Assembly (NCBI GenBank): GCA_019695455.1
Contig: JAEUAC010000080.1
Coordinates: 1-9,040 of the forward strand
Length of the DNA stretch: 9,040 nucleotides
Reading direction: 5' to 3'
From: Methylorubrum extorquens
Lineage (GTDB): Bacteria; Pseudomonadota; Alphaproteobacteria; Rhizobiales; Beijerinckiaceae
The notes below the pieces were generated by a model. That model was not told where the DNA came from, did not search any database, and saw nothing but the letters and a program-made list of their open reading frames with translations. The translations under genes and the position numbers were made by a program. Shown one piece after another: positions 1-6,212 of this stretch; within the stretch, counting starts at the first letter, position 1; every line of letters begins with the position of its first letter.

Positions 1-1
1 C

Positions 2-1003
2 GCCCTCGCGGCGGCGCTCGGGCTCGGGGGGCTCGCGCTCTTCGGGGTGCTGCGCGTCCCGGCCGGTCCGGTCGACACGGTGCCGGGAGTCCGGATCCGG
101 ATCATGCAGCCGAACCTGCCGCAGGACGAGAAGTTCGCCCCCTCGGCCGGGCCCGACATCCTGGCGCGCTACCTCGCCCTCAGTGCGCGACCGGCCTCGG
201 GCGAAGGCGAGGGTGGGGGGCTCGGGGACGCGACGCTGCTCGTCTGGCCCGAATCCGCCTTCCCGTTCCTCCTCAACCGCGAGCCGGAGGCGCTTCGGCA
301 GATCGCGGAGGCGCTGCCGCCCGGCGCCTCGCTCGTCACGGGCGCCGCCCGCTCGGAGGGGACGGGCCGCGACGCCCGCTACTACAACTCGATCCAGGTC
401 GTGGGCGGCACGGGCGCGATCCTCGCGACCTACGACAAGGTCCACCTTGTGCCGTTCGGCGAATACGTCCCGGCGATCCTGGACGACGCGCTGCGCGGCC
501 TCGGGCTCCGCCAGTTCGTCGCGATCCCGGGCGGGTTCACGCCGGGCAGCCGCAAGACGGGCCTCGCCGTGCCGGGCCTGCCGCCCGTCGCGGGCAGCAT
601 CTGCTACGAGGCGATCTTCCCGGGCGAGAGCGTGGCCGCCGGTTCCCGGCCGGGCCTGATCCTGAACGTCACGAACGACGGCTGGTTCGGCGACACGCCC
701 GGGCCCCGGCAGCATTTCGCGCAGGCCCGGCTGCGGGCCGTGGAGCAGGGCCTGCCGCTCGTGCGGGCCGCCAACACCGGCATCTCGGCCATCGTCGATC
801 CCTTCGGCCGGGTCCTCGGGGCGCTCCCGGTCGGGCGGGAGGGCGTGCTCGACGGCGCCCTGCCGGCGGCGGCGCAACCGACGGTATTCTCGCGCTGGGG
901 CGACATTCCCGCAGCGGTTCTGATCGGCTTGGCTCTTGTCGTCGCGCTTGCCATGAGGCGACGTCATCGTGTTGAAAGGGGCTCCGAGAGCCGGCACATC
1001 TAG
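2..1003 (+). CDS. lnt: Apolipoprotein N-acyltransferase, C-terminal part (5' truncated by window)
   Basis: Lnt transfers the third acyl chain from a phospholipid to the N-terminal cysteine of apolipoproteins, in the inner membrane facing the periplasm. The reading frame is open from base 2, so the gene enters from the left; the first ~19 visible residues are hydrophobic and fit the last membrane span before the nitrilase domain. That domain follows, starting at IRIMQPNLPQDEKF. The three catalytic residues of the family are all visible: Glu in LVWPESAFPF (codon 251-253), Lys in YDKVHLVPFGEYVP (codon 437-439) and Cys in GSICYEAIFPG (codon 602-604). NVTNDGWFGDTPGP and RAANTGISAIVDPFGR are also typical. 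A final hydrophobic segment (about bases 895-950) followed by MRRRHR is the C-terminal membrane anchor. The stop is TAG at 1001-1003. The next gene begins 24 bp on, so co-transcription is plausible. In Sinorhizobium the equivalent gene is known as actA, needed for acid tolerance. Family call is firm; the N-terminal half is outside the window. Confidence 0.96.
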   Translation, partial: ALAAALGLGGLALFGVLRVPAGPVDTVPGVRIRIMQPNLPQDEKFAPSAGPDILARYLALSARPASGEGEGGGLGDATLLVWPESAFPFLLNREPEALRQIAEALPPGASLVTGAARSEGTGRDARYYNSIQVVGGTGAILATYDKVHLVPFGEYVPAILDDALRGLGLRQFVAIPGGFTPGSRKTGLAVPGLPPVAGSICYEAIFPGESVAAGSRPGLILNVTNDGWFGDTPGPRQHFAQARLRAVEQGLPLVRAANTGISAIVDPFGRVLGALPVGREGVLDGALPAAAQPTVFSRWGDIPAAVLIGLALVVALAMRRRHRVERGSESRHI

Positions 1004-1027
1004 TGATCGGCGGAGAGCCTTCAGATC

Positions 1028-1456
1028 ATGACCAAGGCACCGAACGACATCGACCGGCATGTCGGCAGCCGGGTCCGGATGCGGCGCATGCTCATCGGGA
1101 TGAGTCAGGAAAAGCTCGGGGATGCACTCGGACTGACCTTCCAGCAGGTGCAGAAATACGAGAAAGGCACGAACCGGATCAGCGCCAGCCGGCTGCAGCA
1201 GATCGCGACCGTCCTGGGCGTCTCGATCGAGTATCTCTACGGCTCCGACGATCGCGGCATCGGCCAGCCCGCCAGCGGCTTCACGGAGGGCGCGGCCCCC
1301 GGCTACGAGGCCGAGATCATGACGGCCGAGGGCCTGAAGCTGCTGCGGGCCTTCCGCAAGGTCGAAGACCGCCGCATCCGCCGCCGCATCCTCGACCTCG
1401 TCTCCGCCCTGGCCGGCCACGTCCCGGAGGAGCCCGAGGGGGAGCGTTCGCAATAA
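1028..1456 (+). CDS. praR: XRE-family helix-turn-helix regulator, PraR/PhrR type
   Basis: A 142-residue DNA-binding protein. Residues about 14-70 form a Cro/C1-type HTH: IGMSQEKLGDALGLTFQQVQ covers helices 2 and 3, with FQQVQKYEKGTNRISASRL matching very closely the recognition-helix region of rhizobial PraR/PhrR proteins. The C-terminal part (about 100-135) is a short basic helical stretch, KVEDRRIRRRILDLVSAL, likely for dimerisation. The ATG at 1028 is preceded by GGAGAG at 1012-1017, 10 nt upstream, which supports this start. Position supports the identity: in Sinorhizobium meliloti, phrR (acid-pH-induced) lies directly downstream of the lnt homologue actA, and PraR of Azorhizobium and Rhizobium is a repressor of symbiosis and biofilm genes. 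It sits 24 bp after lnt and 89 bp before metK. What it regulates here is unknown; autoregulation or control of metK is only a guess. The stop codon lies in the loop of a perfect inverted repeat (1443-1464). Family assignment is confident, strict orthology less so. Confidence 0.85.
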   Translation: MTKAPNDIDRHVGSRVRMRRMLIGMSQEKLGDALGLTFQQVQKYEKGTNRISASRLQQIATVLGVSIEYLYGSDDRGIGQPASGFTEGAAPGYEAEIMTAEGLKLLRAFRKVEDRRIRRRILDLVSALAGHVPEEPEGERSQ

Positions 1457-1464
1457 CGAACGCT
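1443..1464. repeat. Perfect 8-bp inverted repeat spanning the regulator's stop codon
   Basis: AGCGTTCG (1443-1450) and CGAACGCT (1457-1464) are perfect reverse complements separated by CAATAA; the TAA is the stop codon of the upstream regulator. As RNA it would form an 8-bp hairpin with a 6-nt loop; as DNA it is a dyad that could bind a dimeric protein. No T-run follows (next bases are GCGCTTGACC), so it is not a canonical intrinsic terminator. It lies just upstream of a CTTGAC promoter-like hexamer for metK. Confidence 0.5.
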
Positions 1465-1467
1465 GCG

Positions 1468-1497
1468 CTTGACCTGCCGGACGCGTCGGTGCCACAA
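1468..1497 (+). promoter_or_regulatory. Weak candidate sigma-70-type promoter for metK
   Basis: CTTGAC at 1468-1473 is identical to the rhizobial -35 consensus. At 17-18 bp spacing the -10 position reads GCCACA/CCACAA (about 1491-1497), a poor match. This promoter would give metK and trmB their own transcript with a start near 1503-1506. The -35 match is seen directly; promoter activity is inferred and the weak -10 keeps confidence low. Confidence 0.25.
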
Positions 1498-1555
1498 GCC
1501 CGCCGACAAGACCCGGCCAGCGGGTCGTGGAGCCGGGGCAGACACGTGGCGCGTC
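1480..1555 (+). promoter_or_regulatory. Structured metK leader with tandem hairpins and a start-codon-sequestering alternative
   Basis: Two hairpins follow each other. Stem A is 1485-1491 with 1501-1507 (GTCGGTG/CGCCGAC, 7 pairs with one G-U, loop CCACAAGCC). Stem B is 1510-1515 with 1521-1526 (GACCCG/CGGGTC, 5-nt loop). The loop of A contains CCAC (1492-1495), which can pair with GTGG at 1527-1530 just after stem B (a pseudoknot over a possible GGAG ribosome site), or with GTGG at 1546-1549, which is the metK start codon. The latter is extended by GACGCG (1480-1485) pairing with CGCGTC (1550-1555) and excludes stem A. It does not match the SAM-II or SAM/SAH riboswitch consensus as I remember them. 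Short GC-rich complementarities arise easily by chance here, so a regulatory role is a hypothesis. Confidence 0.35.
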
Positions 1556-2745
1556 CGAACTACCTGTTCACCAGCGAATCGGTCTCGGAAGGCCATCCCG
1601 ACAAGGTGTGCGACCGGATCTCGGACGAGGTCGTGGACGCCTTCTACCGGGCCGGCGCGAAGGAAGGCCTGGATCCCTGGGGCATCCGGGCGGCCTGCGA
1701 GACGCTGGCGACCACCAACCGCGTCGTGATCGCGGGCGAGTACCGCGGCCCGGCGAGCGTCGACGAGGCCGTCATCCGCGACGTCACGCGCAAGGCCATC
1801 AAGGACATCGGCTACGAGCAGGACGGCTTCCACTGGGAGACGGCCGAGATCGAGGTGCTGCTGCACGGCCAGTCCGCCGACATCGCCCAGGGCGTCGATT
1901 CGGCCGGCAACAAGGACGAGGGCGCGGGCGACCAGGGCATCATGTTCGGCTACGCCTGCCGCGAGACGCCCGAGCTGATGCCGGCGCCGATCTACTATTC
2001 CCACAAGATCCTGCGCGACCTGACCACGGCCCGGAAGTCCGGCCAGGGCCCGGCCGCCGTGCTCGGCCCCGACGCCAAGAGCCAGGTCACGGTCCGCTAC
2101 GAGAACGGCACGCCCGTCGCCGCGACGCAGATCGTGCTCTCGACGCAGCATCTCGACGCCTCGCTCTCCTCCGAGGACGTGCGCGGCATCGTCGAGCCCT
2201 ACATCCGCAAGGCCCTGCCGGACGGCTGGATCTCGGGCGAGACGGTCTGGCACGTGAACCCGACGGGCAAGTTCGTCATCGGCGGTCCGGACGGCGATTG
2301 CGGCCTCACGGGCCGCAAGATCATCGTCGACACCTACGGCGGCGCGGCCCCGCACGGCGGCGGCGCCTTCTCGGGCAAGGATCCGACCAAGGTGGACCGC
2401 TCGGCGGCCTACGCGGCGCGCTACCTCGCGAAGAACGTGGTCGCGGCCGGGCTCGCGGACCGCTGCACCATCCAGCTCTCCTACGCCATCGGCGTCGCGA
2501 AGCCGCTCTCGATCTATGCCGACCTGCACGGGACCGGCCAGGTCGACGCGGACAAGCTCGAGACGGCCCTCATGGCGATCATGGACCTGTCGCCGCGCGG
2601 CATCCGCACCCATCTCGACCTGAACAAGCCCATCTACGCGCGGACCTCCGCCTACGGGCATTTCGGCCGGCAGCCGGACGCGGAGGGCGGCTTCTCCTGG
2701 GAGAAGACCGACCTCGCCGACCAGCTCCGCTCGGCCCTGGCCTGA
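1546..2745 (+). CDS. metK: S-adenosylmethionine synthetase (methionine adenosyltransferase)
   Basis: MetK makes S-adenosylmethionine from methionine and ATP in the cytoplasm, releasing phosphate and diphosphate. The 399-residue product is close to the family's usual 385-400. Signature motifs are in order: LFTSESVSEGHPDK (7-20, with the catalytic His-Pro-Asp-Lys), GAGDQGIMFGYAC (126-138, the hexapeptide signature), HVNPTGKFVIGGPDGDCGLT (236-255) and the phosphate-binding GGGAFSGKDPTKVDRS (271-286). The start is GTG at 1546, because the protein there begins VARPNYLFTSESV, matching alphaproteobacterial MetK N-termini (initiator read as Met). GGGG at 1535-1538 lies 7 nt upstream and GGAG at 1529-1532 13 nt upstream as possible ribosome sites. 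trmB follows after one base, so the SAM producer and a SAM user are co-transcribed. The 89-bp leader upstream has notable secondary structure. Confidence 0.97.
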   Translation: MARPNYLFTSESVSEGHPDKVCDRISDEVVDAFYRAGAKEGLDPWGIRAACETLATTNRVVIAGEYRGPASVDEAVIRDVTRKAIKDIGYEQDGFHWETAEIEVLLHGQSADIAQGVDSAGNKDEGAGDQGIMFGYACRETPELMPAPIYYSHKILRDLTTARKSGQGPAAVLGPDAKSQVTVRYENGTPVAATQIVLSTQHLDASLSSEDVRGIVEPYIRKALPDGWISGETVWHVNPTGKFVIGGPDGDCGLTGRKIIVDTYGGAAPHGGGAFSGKDPTKVDRSAAYAARYLAKNVVAAGLADRCTIQLSYAIGVAKPLSIYADLHGTGQVDADKLETALMAIMDLSPRGIRTHLDLNKPIYARTSAYGHFGRQPDAEGGFSWEKTDLADQLRSALA

Positions 2746-2746
2746 C

Positions 2747-3433
2747 GTGACGGCCGGGCCGGACGCGCCCGGCTCCTTCTTCGGACGGCGCAAGGGCAAG
2801 ACGCTCCGCGACGCGCAGGCGGACCGGATCGCGACCCTCCTGCCGGGCCTGCGCCTGCCGGCGGACGGCCCGGTCGATCCCGCCGCCCTGTTCCCGGAGC
2901 GGCCGGACGCCGTGCATCTCGAGATCGGATTCGGGGGCGGCGAGCACCTCGCCCAGAGGGCGGCCGAGCAGCCCGGAACGGGGTTCGTCGGCGTCGAGCC
3001 CTTCGTCAACGGCGTCGCCAAGTGCCTCGCCGCCGTCGACGAGGTCGCCTTGCGCAACGTCCGCCTCTGGGACGACGACGCGGCCGCGCTCCTGCTCCGG
3101 CTCGCGCCCGCCTCCGTCGACCGCGCCTACGTGCTCTATCCCGATCCCTGGCCTAAGCGGCGCCAGCGCAAGCGCCGGTTCCTGTCGGACGCGAACCTCG
3201 CCGCGCTCGCGCGCGTGATCCGGCCCGGCGGGGAGCTGCGCTTCGCGAGCGACATCGACGACTACGTCGGCTGGGTCCTCGCCCGGGTCGCCCGCTCGCC
3301 CGACTTCCGCTGGACGGCGCGATCCGCGGACGCGTGGCGCGTGCCGTGGGACGGCTGGCGCTCGACCCGCTACGAGGCGAAGGCCATCCGGGAGGGCCGC
3401 GTGCCGTCCTACCTCACCGTCGAGCGGCTCTGA
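2747..3433 (+). CDS. trmB: tRNA (guanine-N7-)-methyltransferase
   Basis: TrmB methylates N7 of G46 in the variable loop of tRNAs using S-adenosylmethionine. The 228-residue protein shows the family motifs in order: HLEIGFGGGEH (57-67, SAM-binding motif I), VGVEP (81-85, acidic residue for the ribose), YPDPWPKRRQRKRR (131-144, the hallmark PDPWxKxRxxKRR), ELRFASDIDDY (163-173, with the conserved Asp pair) and STRYEAKAIREG (206-217, equivalent of the T-R/K-[FY]-E motif). The N-terminal stretch FFGRRKGKTLR is the basic leader common in alphaproteobacterial TrmB. The GTG start lies 1 bp after the metK stop, so translation is probably coupled to metK; no clear separate ribosome site is seen. The last 20 bp overlap the end of the opposite-strand DUF2336 gene. 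Confidence 0.96.
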   Translation: MTAGPDAPGSFFGRRKGKTLRDAQADRIATLLPGLRLPADGPVDPAALFPERPDAVHLEIGFGGGEHLAQRAAEQPGTGFVGVEPFVNGVAKCLAAVDEVALRNVRLWDDDAAALLLRLAPASVDRAYVLYPDPWPKRRQRKRRFLSDANLAALARVIRPGGELRFASDIDDYVGWVLARVARSPDFRWTARSADAWRVPWDGWRSTRYEAKAIREGRVPSYLTVERL

Positions 3434-4424
3434 CGCGCGACCCGGACCGGATCAGGAAGCGCAGCACCCGCTCGGCCGTGGCCGATCCGACGCTGTCGAA
3501 GGTGGTCTCGGCCGCGTGGAGCTGGTGGCGCTCGGTGAGGCTCGGGTCGCGCAGCTTCAGGAGCGCGCGCGCCGTCGGCCACGACCAGCCGCACGCCCGG
3601 CAGGCGATGACCAGGAAATCGTTGTCCGGCTCGGTCAGCAGCCGGCGGGATTGCGCGCGCGACAGGCCCGTCACGCGCGAGAACAGGATCTCGACCTCGC
3701 CGGAGCGCCGCTCCAGGGCGAGCGCGCGGATCTCGAGCTCCTCCGGCAGGACCGCGATGGGCTTCGCGACCGACGGCGTCGGCAGGCGGGCCGTGAGCGC
3801 CCGGCCGACCCCCTCCCGCACGATGGCGAGGAGCGTGGCCGCGACCGGCGGCGCGAGGTCCACCCGCAGCCCCATCAGGTCCTGGAGCGTCTCGTCGTCG
3901 CGGGACCGGTCGACCAGCGTGGAGGCGGCGACCGGCGTCAGCTGGGCGCCGCCGTTGCCGGCGATCGCGTGGCCGACGGCGCGCTCGGGAAAGGACACGA
4001 GGAAGTCCGTCACCATGGCGGACAGCCGGGCGCGGGTGCAGATGGCGATCCGGTGGTCCGGGCTCTTCTCGGCGGCGACCGCCATCAGGTCCTGGTCGTC
4101 CAGGGCGTCCGAGCGCGTGAGGACGGGCCAGGCGACCACGATCGCGTCGTCGCTGGCGAGCTTGCGCACGATCCCGCGCGGCGCCCGCGCCGAGTTGCCC
4201 AGGCGCTCGGCCGCGGCCACGCGGGCCTGCAGGTCGGCGAGCGGGACGCTGCGCACCATGACCTCGTCCAGGACCTCGACGATCTCGGCCGAGACGCGCT
4301 CCGACAGCTCGAACAGCAGGTCCACGAGTTCCGCGAGCGCGCGCATCCGCGTCGCCTGCGAGCTCCGCCCGAGGCTCGATCCGATCTCCTCAACCAGGGC
4401 CGGCAGCGTGCTCACGCCTGACAC
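3414..4424 (-). CDS. DUF2336 domain-containing protein of unknown function
   Basis: A 336-residue protein on the minus strand, mostly alpha-helical and Leu/Ala/Arg-rich, without a signal peptide or membrane span, so probably cytoplasmic. It resembles the alphaproteobacterial DUF2336 family (Pfam PF10098), which looks like a helical-repeat scaffold. The N-terminal third contains repeated amphipathic helices (RMRALAELVDLLFELSERVS, then EIVEVLDEVMVRSVPLADLQ). The C-terminal part has the family-like NDFLVIACRACGWSWPTARA (about 275-294) followed by LLKLRDPSL. No catalytic motif is evident. The start is GTG at 4422-4424; a second in-frame GTG at 4413-4415 (residue 4) is possible, and neither has a good ribosome site. 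It is transcribed away from the hyu operon and into trmB, overlapping the trmB end by 20 bp. A functional link to either neighbour is not shown. Confidence 0.8.
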   Translation of the reverse strand: MSGVSTLPALVEEIGSSLGRSSQATRMRALAELVDLLFELSERVSAEIVEVLDEVMVRSVPLADLQARVAAAERLGNSARAPRGIVRKLASDDAIVVAWPVLTRSDALDDQDLMAVAAEKSPDHRIAICTRARLSAMVTDFLVSFPERAVGHAIAGNGGAQLTPVAASTLVDRSRDDETLQDLMGLRVDLAPPVAATLLAIVREGVGRALTARLPTPSVAKPIAVLPEELEIRALALERRSGEVEILFSRVTGLSRAQSRRLLTEPDNDFLVIACRACGWSWPTARALLKLRDPSLTERHQLHAAETTFDSVGSATAERVLRFLIRSGSRVRAARR

Positions 4425-4555
4425 CTATGCAAAGGACGTCACCGAACCGTTGAGACCGGGTGCGCGGGGGTGATTTCCCGCGGTCGAGCCGATACGGGAC
4501 GGTATCGGTGGTCCGGCGCTTGCCTCCCGGGCCCGTCCGTCACGCCCTGGTGCCC
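4425..4555. promoter_or_regulatory. Divergent intergenic region between DUF2336 gene and hyu operon
   Basis: These 131 bp must hold the promoters for both diverging transcripts. Two inverted repeats are visible: CGCGGG (4463-4468) with CCCGCG (4477-4482), and a perfect dyad at 4489-4508 listed separately. TTGAGA at 4450-4455 could be a -35 for the hyu operon, but no convincing -10 lies 16-18 bp on (around GATTTC, 4472-4477). On the minus strand GCATAG next to the DUF2336 start is the only AT-richer hexamer. Promoter positions are therefore unresolved. Confidence 0.4.
4489..4508. promoter_or_regulatory. Candidate operator: perfect 7-6-7 inverted repeat upstream of hyuB
   Basis: CCGATAC (4489-4495), six bases GGGACG, then GTATCGG (4502-4508) form a perfect dyad, 47 bp upstream of the hyuB ATG. 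Half-sites centred about 13 bp apart and relatively AT-rich cores in very GC-rich DNA suit a dimeric repressor or activator (GntR-, TetR- or MarR-like). No regulator gene is adjacent within the window, so the binding protein is unknown. It could also form a 5' UTR hairpin if transcription starts upstream. Confidence 0.45.
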
Positions 4556-6211
4556 ATGTCCATCGCCGTCGATCCGATCACGCGCTCCGTCATCGGCCAC
4601 CGCCTGTCGTCGATCGTGACCGAGATGGGCGAGGCCATGCTGCGGACCTCGTATTCGCAGATCCTGAACTCCTCCCGCGACTTCTCCATCGCCATCACGG
4701 ACGTGCAGGGCCGGCTCGTGGCCCAGGCCGACCACCTGCCCGTGCACGTGGGCGCGCTCCCCTGGGCCACGAAGGCCGTCGAGGCCCGCTTCGACGACGT
4801 CGTGCCGGGCGACGTGATCCTGATGAACGATCCCTACCACGGGGGCTCGCACCTGCCGGACGTGACGGCCTTCGTACCCGTCTTCGCGGGCGGCCGGCGG
4901 GCGCTCTGGACCGTGGTGCGCGCCCACCAGAGCGACATCGGCGGCGCGACGCACGGCGCCTACAACCCGCAGGCGACGGAGATCTGGCAGGAGGGGCTGC
5001 GCATCCCGCCCGTGCGGCTCTACGAGGCCGGCCGCCTGCGGGACGACCTCCTGGACATGCTGGCGCTGAACACGCGCAACGGGCGCGACTTCCGGGGCGA
5101 CCTCGCCGCCATGGTGGGGGCGGCGCATCTCGGCGAGAAGCGGCTGGCCCGCCTCTTCGACGAGTTCGGCCCCGAGACGGTCGAGACCGCCATCGAGCAG
5201 ATCTACGATGCCGCCGAGGCGCGCACCCGCGCCGTGGTCGGCACCTGGCGCGAGGGCACCTACCGGGGCGAGGCCTTCCTCGACGACGACGGGCACGGGC
5301 GCGAGGACATCCGCATCGCGGCGACCGTCACCGTGAAGGGCGGCGAGGTCACGGTGGACCTCTCCGATTCGGACCCCCAGTCGACGGCCTTCGTCAATTC
5401 CTCGCACGCCAACATGCATGCGGCCTGCGTCATGGCCTTCGCCTACCTGATCGACCCCGACATCCCGAAGAACGCGGGCGCCATCCGGCCGCTCACGGTG
5501 ATCGCCCGCGAGGGCACCATCGTGTGGTCGGAGCCCGGCCGGCCCGTCACCATGTGCACGAGCCATCCCTCGAACGAGATCGTCGAGGCGATCGTGAAGG
5601 CGCTGGCGCCGGCCTGTCCGGACCGGGCCATGGGCGGCTGGGGCCGCCGCTTCCGGTTCGCGCTCCAGGGCAAGGACCCGCGCACCGGCCGCGGCTTCAT
5701 CTGGCACCTCTTCCATGCCCGGCCGGGCGGCGGGGCCTCGCCGGGCGGCGACGGCTGGTCCTCGGCCGGGGAGTGGCATTCCGCCGGCGGCCTCAAGTTC
5801 GGGTCCGTCGAGTTCGCCGAGGTGCGCTTCCCGCTGCACTTCCACGCCCACGAGTTCCGCCCCGATTCGGGCGGCGACGGCCAGCATCGCGGCGGCCTCG
5901 GCGTGACGCTCGACCTCGAGGTGCTAACGGCCGAGCCCGCGCTCGCCAACACGGCCGGCGACGGCATCCGGCACGGCGCCGCCGGCATGTCGGGCGGCCG
6001 GGACGCCGCGCCGCACGCCTACCGGCTCCTCTCGGAGGGACGCCCGCCGCGCGTGCTCAGGACGAAGGAGGTCGGCATCCCGATCCGTCCCGGCGACGTG
6101 TTCGAGGTGCGCTCCGGCGGCGGCGGCGGCTGGGGCCCGCCGGAGAAGCGCAGCGCGGAGGCCCGGCGCCGCGACCGCGAGGCCGGACTCGTCACGGGCG
6201 GGGAGGCCTGA
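4556..6211 (+). CDS. hyuB: Hydantoinase B/oxoprolinase family protein (HyuB-type subunit)
   Basis: The beta-type subunit of ATP-dependent N-methylhydantoinase/5-oxoprolinase/acetophenone-carboxylase enzymes, acting in the cytoplasm with a HyuA partner; in this superfamily it carries the reaction on the intermediate made by HyuA. The 551-residue product has the family's opening, DPITRSVIGHRLSSIVTEMG, then NSSRDFSIAITDVQGRLVAQ (38-57), the highly conserved NDPYHGGSHLPD (91-102), RAHQSDIGG (122-130) and, near 430-450, the FRPDSGGDGQHRGGLG block. The C-terminus RPGDVFEVRSGGGGGWGPP is also typical. ATG at 4556 is chosen because homology begins right there; the frame is open back to a GTG at 4460 but that extension is Arg/Pro-rich and crosses the operator-like dyad. 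The ribosome site is weak. hyuA follows after one base. The gene order B-A is the reverse of the commonest A-B order. The family is certain; the substrate is not predictable. Confidence 0.92.
   Translation: MSIAVDPITRSVIGHRLSSIVTEMGEAMLRTSYSQILNSSRDFSIAITDVQGRLVAQADHLPVHVGALPWATKAVEARFDDVVPGDVILMNDPYHGGSHLPDVTAFVPVFAGGRRALWTVVRAHQSDIGGATHGAYNPQATEIWQEGLRIPPVRLYEAGRLRDDLLDMLALNTRNGRDFRGDLAAMVGAAHLGEKRLARLFDEFGPETVETAIEQIYDAAEARTRAVVGTWREGTYRGEAFLDDDGHGREDIRIAATVTVKGGEVTVDLSDSDPQSTAFVNSSHANMHAACVMAFAYLIDPDIPKNAGAIRPLTVIAREGTIVWSEPGRPVTMCTSHPSNEIVEAIVKALAPACPDRAMGGWGRRFRFALQGKDPRTGRGFIWHLFHARPGGGASPGGDGWSSAGEWHSAGGLKFGSVEFAEVRFPLHFHAHEFRPDSGGDGQHRGGLGVTLDLEVLTAEPALANTAGDGIRHGAAGMSGGRDAAPHAYRLLSEGRPPRVLRTKEVGIPIRPGDVFEVRSGGGGGWGPPEKRSAEARRRDREAGLVTGGEA
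6201..6206 (+). promoter_or_regulatory. Strong ribosome binding site for hyuA
   Basis: GGGAGG lies 6 nt before the ATG at 6213, inside the last codons of hyuB. It is among the best Shine-Dalgarno matches in the window and fixes the hyuA start, consistent with balanced synthesis of the two subunits. Confidence 0.75.
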
Positions 6212-6212
6212 C

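Noticed and set aside
1443..1464. Intrinsic terminator after the HTH regulator
   Set aside because: The stem is good but no T-run follows.
1491..1539. SAM/SAH or SAM-II riboswitch upstream of metK
   Set aside because: CACAA and GGAGC recall the SAM/SAH motif, but the GGCUUCC-type segment that should pair with GGAGC is missing and the stem layout differs; no UUUAACC/GCUAAA elements of SAM-II are present. Kept only as an unclassified structured leader.
1003..1545. N-terminal extension of metK back to 1003
   Set aside because: The frame is open but would overlap the whole HTH regulator, and family homology starts exactly at the GTG at 1546.
1527..2750. Long plus-strand frame inside metK in another phase
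   Set aside because: Arg/Gly/Pro-rich translation without motifs; MetK motifs are continuous in the 1546 frame.
1303..3057. Minus-strand open frame of 584 codons opposite metK and trmB
   Set aside because: It is a GC-codon shadow of metK; its translation is low-complexity Arg/Gly/Ala/Asp-Val-rich with no motif, while the plus strand carries full MetK and TrmB signatures.
4460..4555. N-terminal extension of hyuB to a GTG at 4460
   Set aside because: The added 32 residues are Arg/Pro-rich, lack homology and would turn the operator-like dyad into coding sequence; HyuB proteins begin near the DPITRSVIGHRL block.
4439..5887. Minus-strand open frame of 482 codons opposite hyuB
   Set aside because: Composition is typical of antisense to high-GC genes (His/Gly/Arg/Val runs) and HyuB motifs fill the other strand.
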